Positions 34,174 through 45,059 of a DNA stretch of 64,000 nucleotides are shown here, one piece after another; within the stretch, counting starts at the first letter, position 1, and each line of letters opens with the position of its first letter. The notes under the pieces are model-generated. The model saw only the letters and a program-made list of their open reading frames with translations, did no database searches and was not told the DNA's origin. The stretch is from Chara braunii (lineage: Eukaryota > Streptophyta > Charophyceae > Charales > Characeae), in NCBI GenBank assembly GCA_003427395.1, contig BFEA01000630.1:159285-223284 (forward strand). Reading direction: 5' to 3'. The translations under genes and the position numbers were made by a program.

Positions 34174-37100
34174 GAGTCTAAGGGTTTGGACCAAGATGAA
34201 GTTAAGACGCCTACTAACCCTTCTAACCCTTTGACTCACATGGCAGAGGGTGGTTCTTCTTCGGCCCATCGTCTGGAACACCCTGAACCTGTCTTATGGA
34301 CTGTCTCTCTTGACAAGCTTGGTAACGAGTTCCTAGCATTACAAAGCTCATGGGCTGAAATCGAAGTCTAAGGGTGACCTACTACTCGCGGATGTAGAGA
34401 TTGCACATACACGTGTAGGTGCACTGTCGGTCTCAGGATCAACGCGATCCTACATATCCGAGAAGGCAATTTGCAAGTTGCATCTCGGAATCAAGGTAAA
34501 AGATTTGTCTCGACCTATCTACCCTTTGACTTGATTCTGGGAATGGACTGGCACGAGGTAGCCAACCCATATATCAAGTTCAAAGAAAAGATTGTGCAGT
34601 TGCGTGATGCACACTCTGAATTGAAACCTATCAAATTGTTTCATAAGTCCGGCTCTGACTCTAGTCTCTCCTTCTGCTGTATGAGTTATCCAGCATTTCG
34701 GTCGATGGTTTCGAAGAAAAGGTTGAAACAGGAAGTAACGATGGTCTTAGTAAAGAAAGCAGGTGAGTCTTCTACTTCCTATCCTCCTTCGATTGAAAAA
34801 CTCTTAAACGAGTATAAAGAATTACTCACTAAACCAACAGGAATAACTGAGCGTGCAACTAAGCACACCATTGAAATTATTCTTAGTACTAAGATTCCCA
34901 AGGGCCCTATCTACCGAATGTCTGCTAGGGAACTTGAGGAATTAAGAAAACAACTGCAAGACTTAACAAAATAAGGATGGATTCGCCCTAGCTCCTCTCC
35001 TTATGGTGCTCCTGTCTTGTTTGTACCTAAGAAGGAAGGTGAGTTACGTCTCTGTATAGACTAGAGAGGGTTGAATGCCGTCACTGTTAAGGATGTTGAA
35101 CCGCTTCCTCGCATTGACAACTTGCTTGACCAGTTACAGGGATGCAGGTACTTTAGTAAGATCGACTTGAAATCTGGGTATCACCAGATCGAGGTGGAAC
35201 CCTCCGATCAGCATAAGACCACTTTTCGGACCAGGTATGACCACTATGAGTTTGTGGTAATGCTTTTGGGATTAACGAATGCCCCTGCCACTTTTCAAAG
35301 GTCAATGAATAACTTGTTTCGTCAATGGTTGGATAAGTTTGTGGTTGATTATCTCGATGATATTCGAGTGTATAGTAAAACACTAGAGGATCATGAGAAG
35401 CACATTCGTCTGGTGCTAGGGAAGTAGCATGAGGGCAACTTCAAGATCAACTCAAAGAAATCCGAGTTTGCTAAGTTCGAAGTATTATACCTAGGACACA
35501 TAGTAAACGAAGAAGGTTTAAGGCCGAAAGAGAAAAAGATATCAGCAATTAGAGATTGGCCACAACCTAAGTCTATTACTGAACTGCAATCTTTCCTTGG
35601 TCTAGTAGTTATAATAGGAAGTTTTTCAGAAACTTCTCACTGATTGTTGCACCAATGCAAAAATTGTTAAAGAAAGAAACTATTTGGTTGTGGGATAAGG
35701 ATTGTGAGTCTTCCTTTCGGAAATTGAAGTATGCACTGACTCACTACCCCGTCCTTAAGATTGCTGACCCGTCCTTGCCTTTGCTTGCCACCACTGATGC
35801 AAGTCAGTATGGGATTGGTGTTGTTCTTCAATAGGATGACTGCAAAGGCTATAGGCCCATAGAATTTATGTCTAAACGACTGCCGTGTGACAAAGTCGCC
35901 AACTCCACGTATGAAAGAGAACTCTATGCCTTATTATGTGCGTTGGACACATGGAGGCACTACCTGTTAGCGAGGCACTTTACTGTGTACTCAGACCACT
36001 CAACCCTAAAGTGGATAAAAACACAGTTCTGACTCTCTAACAAGTTGTTAAGATGGTCTGCATTCATTGACACCTTTGACTTTGAACTCAAGACTATCAA
36101 AGGTAAGTCTAATGTGGTTGCAGATGCTTTGTCCCGACGCAGTGATTTCTTTGGTGCAATTGTCCCTTACTTGGATGTTGGGAATGACCTGAAAGATCAG
36201 ATTCGCCAAGGATATGCTACTGATCCTATCTGGAAATCAATCATGGATATCCTTGTACGAGATCTGTCCCAACTACGCAACTATAGACTGACTGATGGGT
36301 TGTTGTTCTTGATTGACCAAACCAAATAAAGATTGTGTATTCCTCATAAGGAAGAGATTCAGAGTCTGTTGATTGGGGAATGTCACGATTCTGAGGGTCA
36401 TTTTGGTTTCAAGAAAACATATGCTGAAGTCAGAGAACGTTTCGAATGGAAGGGACTAAAAGAAGATGTACTAACATATGCTGAAGTCAGAGAACGTTTC
36501 GAGATGTCGGGTTCACTAGTCTGCCATGGCAAAAGCTGATGGAAACTTATGGCATGCGGCCGACCGTGTCGTCAGGGAACCATCCCGAAACGAATGGCCA
36601 GATTGAGCAGATGAACCGTCTGTGCCAACCACTTTTGCGTATGTATGTTAGACCTGATCAGATTGATTGGGACAAGAACTTACCCAAAATTGCGAGTGCA
36701 TATACAACAGTGTCCACACTTCCACTGGACGAATTCCAAATGCATTTCACAAAGGGTGGAAACCTAAACGTCCCATTGATGTATTAAACCGAGACCAGTT
36801 CCTTAGGTTGCCCCAGGGACCCGAGAATATGCAATATTGTTCTTGGAGGACATTTAGAAAGTTAAAGATAATCTAAGGAAAGCTCAACTATGGATGATTG
36901 AACAAGCCAACATGCACTGTCGACCACCTACATTCAAAGAGGGTGATCTGGTTTGGGTAAAATCTAAAGAGTTTTCACTAGAGAAAGATGTGTCCCAGAA
37001 ATTGCTTCCTGTCTATTTTGAACCCTGGGAAGTTTTCAAAGTAATCGGAGATGCAGAGGGACCGTCTTATCGCATTGATATTCCCCCTCGTCTCAAAACA

Positions 37101-37374
37101 TATCCTGTCTTTCACGCGTCCTAACTGTTGCCCTATGTAGAAGGGAATGAATTTCCAAACATACCCTTTATGATTCCGCCATCTATGGAAGGCAGATGTG
37201 ATGTAGACGGAATCATAGAGCATGGTTACTTCTCTACGGGAGGACGTGGACGACCAGTTCAAGGTACGTTTTAAGTCTCAGGCACCATCTGAGGATAGAT
37301 GGTTTAGTAAACAAGAACTACTTGAAACTGCTCCTGATATTGTCGCTGCTTATTTACGAGGGTTAAAGTCTTAA
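34154..37374 (+). pseudogene. pol: pol of element D (broken, integrase core deleted)
   Basis: The protease active site has become LSVSGSTRS. About 130 nt of the protease-RT linker are missing near 34520 relative to C. RT with [10 protein letters not shown] and YLDD (about 35349-35360), RNase H with TTDASQYG and YSDHSTLKW. The integrase zinc domain is present, then a deletion near 36480 joins LTY to VGFTS-like sequence and leaves a 30-nt repeat of the AEVRERFE segment. The first two catalytic Asp regions are therefore gone while PETNGQ remains. Stops at 34973, 35063, 35426, 35833 and 36030. The pol end at TAA 37372-37374 is as in C. Confidence 0.88.
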
Positions 37375-37413
37375 ATATTTCTGCGGTGGAACTCGAAAAT
37401 GGGTCGACACGAA

Positions 37414-38436
37414 TGCAGTAACGCTGTGCATAAGTAGCCTGGGGCCCAGAACTCAGCCCCAGGCAACGCAAACCTGAGTTGGTTTGCGCTGGGCTGTGTG
37501 ACCAAGACACGCCCAGGCCTGAGTCTGTCACGTTTTGCTGTGTGACCTAACACTACACATAGGAAAATCAAAGGTCAAAGTCAACTGTAGAGTCAAAGGT
37601 ACCGCACCCAGGCCCTTGGTTGGATACACTCACTTGTGCGCAGGTACCTAGACAAGCATCCAGGCCGGAGGGAATTCGGTTTCAGGCCAATCTGGGCCTT
37701 AGTTTGCATCGAGATCTGGACGGCTGAGGATTGTAACATCTGGGGCCCAGACCCCGAGTCAACGCTACATAAGCGATGACATTCCTGACTTTGAGATTCA
37801 TTCAGTCTTGCGTTAATGCTGACTTCACGTGTTGACGACGCGACGCTGGCTCGACGCTGCGACGCTGGTGGACGCTGGCTTTATGCTGGCATTTGGGAGA
37901 TTGCGGCGACGCACTGCTAGCTCGGATGGTGGCTGGCTGGCTATTGTCTTCAAGGCATGCTGACATGGCAGCTGCCACACGTTGCTGCTAACGTGGCCGC
38001 TGCTACGTGTTCTATCTTCTAATTGGTTGGGACTATGTGATCGACACTGCTGTTCTGACTCATCGTCACTCAGAAGGAGATCATGACTCTGGGGTAATCG
38101 TGGATACCTACCTAATTATCTTGAGGTTGACATTGCTCCAACTGCGTTGATGAGGACTTATTGACGTGCCACGTGGCACACTGTAGTAGGACTTCGGGTA
38201 TGCGTTCAGACTATTGATTACTTGAGGTGGTGATCGAGGAGGGAGCCCGAAGCAGGAGTGGGCCTTGTACTTTTCTTCTCCTTTGTCTATTCTCCCTCCT
38301 CTCTCCTTTGTCTGTGTATGATTATCCCATCTCATTCTATCTGGACACAATTCTGATTATTGGTAATCATCAGCAGTTTGATATTCATCTGGGCTTGCAT
38401 TGTTGACGAGTGTCTTCACGATCTGGGTTCATTGCA
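37414..38436 (+). repeat. 3' LTR of element D
   Basis: 1023 bp, TGCAGTAACG...TTCATTGCA; G-box palindrome at 38166-38179. Confidence 0.94.
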
Positions 38437-39026
38437 GCCATGTCAACATGCAATGTAGACCAGAGGTAGCACCACGTCAGCATGCCACCTCAGCAAGCCT
38501 GGTGCAGAATGCAGGAACCGCCAGCATGCTGCCTCCACCTCGTGCGGTCGTCCGCATTTGCCTGTGCACAACCAACATCTATCCAAAGTCGAGCCAGCAT
38601 AATGCCAGCGTCTAGTCAAAGTCGAACCAGCATCAAAGCAGCATAGCAAGTCTGAAAGATTGACTTACTCGAGGCCAGCGTTAAGTAACAGTTGTCGGGG
38701 TTGTCTGGCCTCGGGTGCTTTTTCCACAGTCGTCCTGATTGACTCACAGCTGAGGGCCCGGATTGTACAGTTGCAGACTTCTCCCTTAGACCTGATGCTG
38801 TCTGGGTACCTGCACACAAACAAGTGTGTGTGCTTGACCAGTGGTGTGGGCTAGGTACCTTTGGACTTTGACTGTTGGGGTCACGACAGTTGACCAAAGT
38901 CAACTGTCACATGTCCAAGCCCTGAGTCTTTGTTTGGGGTCCTTTTTGCCCCCGTTTCGGCTTGGGCTGAGGGCGGTCGAGTTTGCCCTCAGTCTTTCCA
39001 CGAGACATATGGCATGGGTTATTGCA
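38437..39026 (-). repeat. 5' LTR of element F, part 2
   Basis: Continues the F LTR after D; ends GGGTTATTGCA, followed by the CAGT duplication. Confidence 0.92.
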
Positions 39027-39030
39027 CAGT

Positions 39031-39990
39031 ACTGTGCATGTAAGCCAAGGCAGTTGTTCAAACCAAACTAAGTAGACCAATTATACACAAGCCAAACCTG
39101 CAGACATCAATCTAACGGCTCAAAAAACAACGGGCAACCATCAGAGGAAAAAGGAAGAGAAAACCACCTCAGGTCGTGACTCCTCTTCAACTCGGATATG
39201 CACCAAGTTCGGGAACCGTCCCCACCAACGATGGAACAATTTTTGTGCCTTACCAGAGAAGCCCTTAGCAAGCATTTTAAGCGACCACTTCGTCGAAATA
39301 GTCTGCTTGATCGCAAACTTAGTTTCAGCTCTGACCATTGCGGTGTCAATCTTTCACCCTATCTCACTGTCGAGTTCCACAGCGTCCAAAGTGACCACAA
39401 CACTGCTGCTCTCGAACTCTCTTCTACGTAGATTAATGCCAAGTCTCCTATTGTCTGCGCACTGGCGTTCCCAAAAGGATGAACTCGTCAGTCCATCGGG
39501 TTTCTGATTGAGGAATAGGAACAAAACTTGGTCGCCACGAGGCCCAAAACGGTCTAGAGATTTCACAGTGCAGCAAAAAATGTTGAAGGTCCTCAATTCT
39601 TGTCCCCGCGCACAGGGCACAGAGAGGCGAAGCCTTGGATGTCCTCGCCGCACACCAAGACACTGTTGGAAGTGAAGTAACAATGGCAAAGCATTTCCCC
39701 CAACAATTCACGTGGGGGTCGTTGACTCGCCATCGCCACCTATCCTTTCCGTTGGGCAGCGGTGTCGCCGGACAGCCAAAAAAATGCAGCCAGCAAAACG
39801 AAGAAAATCAACCAGCTATCCTCCTCCACAAACCCAAGTGTGAAAACCCTATTTCGGATTGCTAGATGCGCACGCAAATCATCTCCCTTCACACTCGCAA
39901 GCGTGGGAGCCCTATCCCAAGCTGTGAGGCACATACGCAGATCCTCTCCCTTCACACACACCAGGGCGGGAGCCCTATCCTAAAAATTTC
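39031..39990 (-). pseudogene. LINE remnant with RT zinc-binding domain
   Basis: Read on the minus strand, 39354-39800 encodes in two overlapping frames a zf-RVT-type domain typical of the C-terminal end of plant non-LTR retrotransposon polyproteins. It has CALCAGTRIEDLQHFLLHC with Cys/His spacing and a following ISRPFW. The frame shifts around 39600-39690. The RT catalytic region is missing, so the copy is 5'-truncated. The 5' side (about 39840-39985) is a 60-63-bp tandem repeat with CATCTCCCTTCACAC and GGGAGCCCTATCC. Downstream (39106 to 39031) is 3' sequence that leads into the F insertion. Confidence 0.65.
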
Positions 39991-40616
39991 GAAAGATCTG
40001 GGAGCTAATGAGGGGCCAACACAAACAGCAAGTCGTTCCCCTGGAACCTGTCCTCGTGTGTTCGTGGGCGTTGTTTGTGAATGCGTGAATAGATTGTTTT
40101 TTACGAGTTTTGGGTCATCTGAGATACACATCTATAAATTTCCAGGGCATTTGACTAAGCCAAAAAAAAATGTAAAATCGCCAAATTTAAAACGTGCCCG
40201 CCCACACACTGATTCCAATGCTCTCTTAATTTTTTCTTAATTTTTTTATTATTTTTATTATTTTTTAGTATTTTATTTTTATTTGAAATTTGGAAAAGAA
40301 TTTGGATGTAACACTGAGGCAACTGTTGTTCAGTTTAGTTTTCTGCATATCATGATGAGTTGATGAAACTCTGACGAAACAGTTTGTCACAACCCCTTGT
40401 TTGTTGTTTACCGGGCAGCTCTGTTTGTCTTTATATATTTTTCAATTTTTTTATGATGATTCTTTTTTGGTTTTTTTTTTTTTGGGTCCGCGTTCGGCCA
40501 AAACGGCCAAATGCGTCTGCAGGGGGGCCCGAACGTTCAAGCGTTCAGGTTTGGTCGTTCGGCCCTGGTTGAACGCCGACTACCATGTGTGTGTATATAT
40601 ATGTGTATATATATAT
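39990..40616. repeat. AT-rich repeat region with reversed MITE-like copy
   Basis: 40120-40215 matches 10000-10115. 40348-40439 is a reverse copy of the TA-flanked repeat (GACGAAACAGTTTGTCACAA, TTTACCGGGCAGCTCTG). A GC-rich block near 40490-40575 resembles 9890-9930. No gene is visible. Confidence 0.55.
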
Positions 40617-41179
40617 ATCATACTTGCAAGCTCACGTCGTGCGGGCGGTTGCCTACGTGCGGCGCACGCGCCCAACCGATCCCGTGCACCGCACGACGTG
40701 TGCGCGGAACAACCTGTCACCCCCCTCAGAAAAAAACAAAAGGCCGGGCCGAAACAGTGTGATTGAGGCCCCCCGCAAAAATTATAAGCGAGATGAAAAA
40801 AAATTACAGGATTACTACCTCAACCTACTCTTCCTCCCCTTCCTCGTCGTCCATGTCTCCTCGTCCTCCCACTCGTCCTCCTCCTGGTGTCCTTCCTGTT
40901 TTCCCTCCGTGCATCTCTTCTCCTCCCCCATCTTGGCTCCTCCTCGTCGTCCTCGCTATCCTCGTCGTCCTCCTTGTCCACATCCTCCTCCTCTTCATAT
41001 CCCCCTCTCCTCGCCATATCTTCCTGTCATAGGCCCCCCGTTCCCCTTCCCTTAAAATAATAATAATAATAATAATCATAACAATAATAATAACAATAAT
41101 AAACCTGCACGATTTCACACAGGCACCCCTCGCACGGAACTCCGCACGAATGTGCGACTTGTGCGGTTGCAAGTATGAT
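40617..41179. mobile_element. 563-bp MITE-like element in a TA tract
   Basis: A perfect 13-bp inverted terminal repeat, ATCATACTTGCAA, occurs at 40617-40629 and reversed at 41167-41179. TA repeats flank it on both sides. The interior has CGTGCG-rich ends, a CT/TCC-rich middle and an (AAT)n tract, and no transposase. The structure recalls Micron-type MITEs that insert into (TA)n; the assignment is inferred. Confidence 0.65.
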
Positions 41180-41195
41180 ATATGTATATATATAT

Positions 41196-41415
41196 ATATA
41201 TGTCGTTAAACAGAGCTACCCGGTAATCCGCAGGCAGAGGGAGAAAAGGACAACAAACGAGGGGTTGTGACAAACTGTTTCGTCGGATTTTCACCGGCTC
41301 ATGAGGAGGCTGATATAAACTCCGACGGAACAGTTTGTCACAACCCCTCGTTTGGTGTCCTCTTCTCCCTCTCTGCCTACAGTTTATCGCGCAACTCGGT
41401 TTGACGATATATATA
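41196..41415. repeat. Foldback of two opposed MITE-like copies
   Basis: A forward copy (GTCGTTAAACAGAGCTACC...) meets a reverse copy (...TTTGACGATATATATATGG). The two halves can pair over about 90 bp. TA repeats lie outside. Confidence 0.75.
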
Positions 41416-41434
41416 TGGCTATATATATATATAT

Positions 41435-41650
41435 ATTATTGACTATGATGAGTCAGTGAAACTCCGACGAAAAAGTTTGTCATAACCCCTCGTCTGTTGT
41501 CCTCTTCTCCCTCTCGGTTTACCGGGCAGCTTTGTTTGATAATATATAAACTCCGACGAAACAGTTTGTCACAACACCTCGTTTCTTGTCCTTTTCTCCC
41601 TCTCTGTCGACAGTTTACCGGACATCTTTGTTTGACGATATATATATGGC
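41435..41650 (-). repeat. Two further reverse copies of the TA-flanked repeat
   Basis: Two consecutive reverse copies, both with CGACGAAA, AGTTTGTCA, TTTACCGG and TTTGTTTGA segments. Confidence 0.75.
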
Positions 41651-41660
41651 CAATGGACAA

Positions 41661-42729
41661 CTGATTCAGGCCCGGATACCTTTTTTGTTTCTCAGATTGT
41701 CCAACATCTTCGCTTTGAGATTGCGCGCTTTATAAACAAATTATCGGTATTCCAATGGGAATGAATGCTGGCCCATAAATTTCTAATCTGACGCTGTATT
41801 GGGATGAAGCACGCTTTGTTGATGACATTCGTCAACATGATCTTCAAGCTGCTCAACAATATGCCTTCACCTATCGCCTCATTGATGATGTTCTTTCATG
41901 GGGACAATTACCTTCTCCAGAGCACTATGGGCTTGAGTGGAAGGAGACTACAACTACAAATGGCTCCTGTACCTTTTTAGGTATGCATCTACGGTTCCGT
42001 TCCGATGGCTGGCTTCGCATGAGCGTCTTTGATAAAGCGGCTGCTTGGGACTTCCCTGTCATTCGTTATCCAAGTGTGACCTCCAACATCCCTTCCCATT
42101 AACCGGCTGGTGTGTTCTCTGGGCAATTGACCAGATTTGAACAAATCTGTAACAATTGGTAGGACTTTCAAACTGCCGCAACAACACTTACTCGTCGTAT
42201 GCTTTCGCGTGGGCATTCCCCACCAACCCTTGCTAAGAGGTGGACCTGCTACATGCCCTCCCGACAACGTCGTTATCCTACGCATGTGACGCGTCTCTCT
42301 CAGTGGTTCCAACGCATGCTGCGATGGTCCTTGTATCATCCAATTTCTTTTTCGCCCCCACAATGCTCTCGTCCTGGCCCAGCTTGCTCATCTGCTGCTA
42401 CCACAGTTTGCATTGCTGCAGTCTCCAATCTTGCAGTTTCCACTGCTGCAGTCTCCAACCCTGCAGCTTCTATTGTTGTCGTGTCCACTGTTGTGGTTTC
42501 CACTGCTGCAGTATCCTCTGCTGCAGTTTCCACTGCTCCAGTGTCTACTGCTGCAGTTTCTACTATTGCAGTTTCTACTGCTGCGGTTTCCACTGCGGCA
42601 GTTTTCAGTACAACAGTTTCCCTAATTGTAATTCCTCCTACTTTAGTTTTTACTGCTACAGCTTCCTGTCCTGCAGCTCCAATGCAAAGAACATCACAAT
42701 CTCTCCGACACTCACGTCCTTTGCTTTGA
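41661..42729 (+). pseudogene. Penelope-like reverse transcriptase, decayed
   Basis: The conserved order is GIPMGMNAGP (about 41746), SNLTLYWDEARFVDD, then RLIDDVLSW, the catalytic Asp pair of RT motif C. FLGMHLRF, IRYPSVTSNIP and the QLTRFEQIC and RGHSPPTL blocks follow. This block order is that of Penelope-like RTs and not of LTR or LINE RTs. There is a frameshift near 41741 and in-frame stops at 41776, 42100 and 42163. The upstream fingers domain is missing. After about 42330 the frame runs into an AVSTA-type repeat. Confidence 0.6.
42418..42627 (+). repeat. 15-bp repeat encoding AVSTA pentapeptides
   Basis: About 14 imperfect units near GCAGTTTCCACTGCT, in frame with the upstream RT. They encode an Ala/Val/Ser/Thr-rich linker. 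Confidence 0.85.
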
Positions 42730-42759
42730 AATCTGACCCAATGCAACCCCCTCTCATCT

Positions 42760-44365
42760 TTGTCTGTGCTTGGCCGTAGACGATTGCGTTCCTCCTCACC
42801 ACCCCCATCTCCTCCACGGTCTCGCTTGCGAACAGACTCTCCATTTTCCATTTTTCCACCTTCGTTGGTAGGTACAAGTTCAACTTCTGTTTGCAACACC
42901 ACTCCTCTTGTTGTGTATCACCGACGACATCCGCGACATCGTCACTTGTCCGGGGATCAGCAACCTGTTTCTTTGTCTGCCCCGATTTGCTTTGCGCCTC
43001 TCCACATGTTGTTGCGGTTCCTTTGTTTCAAACGACAATATCCGCTCCTATGCCTCCTGCAGACAGTCCAGCTGCTTTCAGGCAGCCACAATACCCTGAG
43101 GCTTTAGATATTCACGACTCACCTGTACAACACGATGTGGTCCCTGCCCAGAGTACACTCCCGACTCTTGGTACAGTCCCTGCTCAGGATGCAGCCGCTG
43201 CCCATAGTACACTCCCGACTCTGGGTACAGTCCCTACTCAGGATGCAACCCTAAACGTTGAGGGATTGGAACATGATCTGCTCAGATTGTGGTTGACCCC
43301 ACAAGGCATAGACCACATGGGGGATCTGCAAATGGCTGACCAGCATTGTTCGGATGAACCGCAATTGTATGCTCCGCTATGTGGAGACCACATGGGTGAT
43401 CTGCAAATGATTGACCAGCAAACAACCCAACACAGTTTGGGCTCACAACACCATTTGGGTGATCTGCAAATTGTTTGCCAGCATCCAACAAACCAGCCTG
43501 AGTACCTCACCAATCTCTGTGGCCTGACTGCAACTAATATCTGTCTTCACATTCTCCACCGCCCGTTTTATACACCATCAGACTTCCTTGCAATCACCCT
43601 TCAACTTGATGCTTATCTTCCCCAGCTACAGCTAGAGGATTGTAATTATACCAGCGAAGGAGGCTTTACCATTGCTGTCCTACAAGTAACAATGAGGGAC
43701 CGTCAACTTGAACTACGCAATGCTCGAGCAGGTGAGTGGTTTAATCCTCCATCCCACATCAACATGGCCATTGTACATGCCTCTTACCACTGGGAGTTGT
43801 GGGACTACCGCACCATGGTCAATGCCATGATTGATGTCACTGATTTCTTACAAAATGATGTTGTTTTCTTGCCACAACAAACCGTCCACAATCTCTTTCA
43901 TGTTGAAGATCATTCCTCTGGCCCCGTGCTGCAGCAACAGAATGTACCAACACTCTGTGACCTTCTCCTTCGTACAGCCACAAACATTGTTACACTCGGC
44001 TGTAGCCGCCATCGTCTCTCTCACAATCACTACAATGACATGGTTTCTGCATCTATGTGTGCAGAGGACTGTCCCTCCGTTCCTGACTGCTGGCACCCTC
44101 CGCATTCGGATACCATATGTCCATTTTGCGGTCAAGGGCGCTATACCGAAGGCATGGTCTTTTGTGGTGACTGTTCTTCCCTCGTTTTGCGGCCATGGCC
44201 TGCAATCGATATGCCATTTGTCGCGGGTGTATGGTGGGCATGCTCAATGCTAGCCGGCGTGGCAATTGTTGCATGGAGAATGCTCAGCTAGGTCTTCCAT
44301 GTATTCATCCACCTCATCCTTACAATGTATGTCCTCTTTGTCGTCAAGGACAAAGTCATTCTTGA
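42760..44365 (+). pseudogene. Downstream ORF: Josephin-like domain plus Cys/His-rich tail
   Basis: The main open frame is 42891-44291. It has a 51-bp repeat (STLPTLGTVP twice) and three DHMGDLQM-type repeats (about 43312-43480). A domain follows with ICLHILHRPFYTPSDFL, EGGFTIAVLQVTM and HASYHWELW. This pattern resembles Josephin (ataxin-3-type) peptidases, but the position of the usual catalytic Cys appears to be Ala. A Cys/His-rich part follows (CWHPPHSDTICPFCGQG). A frameshift near 44180 leads into another frame with CNRYAICRGCM and PCIHPPHPYNVCPLCRQG, ending at TGA 44363-44365. It lies directly after the Penelope-like RT and is probably part of the same element. The domain call is tentative. 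Confidence 0.45.
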
Positions 44366-44710
44366 ACCTTTTCTTATCCTCTTTTGCCTTCATCTTCACT
44401 CCATCCGTACTTTCCTTCACTTTCCCTTTATCATTATTTGTTTGTCTGCTCTCCATCTCTCCTCCCCGTGTTTATCCCCTCCCCCTTCACTCTGCCTCTT
44501 TCTCACAGCATACAAGTGGGCCGTTATGGTACACGGGGATGGGGGCAGCTCCCGCTAAACTTCATCAACGTGGCGAGCCTTGTATGAGAGAGGCATGGGG
44601 AAGGGGCAGTTTAAAGAAGAATGAGAAAAATGAATGGTTTCAGTGTGCCCTTCATGTTTGTCTTGTTTTTTAATTTGTTATTTTTGCCTTTTGTTTCGCT
44701 AAGTGCGCTC
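44366..44710 (+). other. 3' untranslated part of the Penelope-like element
   Basis: Matches 52947-53316 closely (for example GGGGATGGGGGCAGCTC and TTCATCAACGTGGCGAGCC). It ends where the LTR of E begins. Short open frames here are not conserved in frame. Confidence 0.65.
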
Positions 44711-45028
44711 TGTAATGAACCCAGTCTGGAAGATACTCGTCAAGTGTCGAATAATGTCACCAATAATCAAGAAATGTGATCCATGATACAATGTCTCCTA
44801 ACTAGTAGACGAAGAGAGGTGAGGGAGAATATACGATTTAGAGGGTGGAAGAGTATGTTTCCATCAATGACCACAGAGATAGTAGTCCCACAGTTCCCTT
44901 TTCTTCTTCGGGCTTCCCCTCTCCTACCTCCGAGCCTGTTTTTGCCGACCCTGATTTTCACTGCGCTCCGAGTTTTGTCGAGCCTGGGTCCCACTCCATT
45001 TCTTTATGGTACTCTCACGGGAAGAACA

Positions 45029-45059
<31 letters not shown>

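Larger units (their letters stand above)
30216..38436 (+). mobile_element. Ty3/gypsy element D, nested in the 5' LTR of F
   Basis: LTRs at 30216-31224 and 37414-38436. Flanking bases are ACCA (30212-30215) and GCCA (38437-38440), a 4-bp target duplication with one change. F's LTR continues on both sides. The family is the same as C. Coding is broken and the integrase core is largely deleted. Confidence 0.93.
21971..39030 (-). mobile_element. Ty3/gypsy element F, interrupted by element D
   Basis: A minus-strand element flanked by an exact 4-bp duplication, CAGT (21971-21974 and 39027-39030). The 3' LTR is at 21975-23183. The 5' LTR is split by D into 29537-30215 and 38437-39026. It has the same family features as A. 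All coding is broken. F must be older than D. Confidence 0.92.

Noticed and set aside
42336-42902. 188-codon minus-strand ORF with alternating Val/Glu/Thr
   Set aside because: It is the antisense of the 15-bp pentapeptide repeat.
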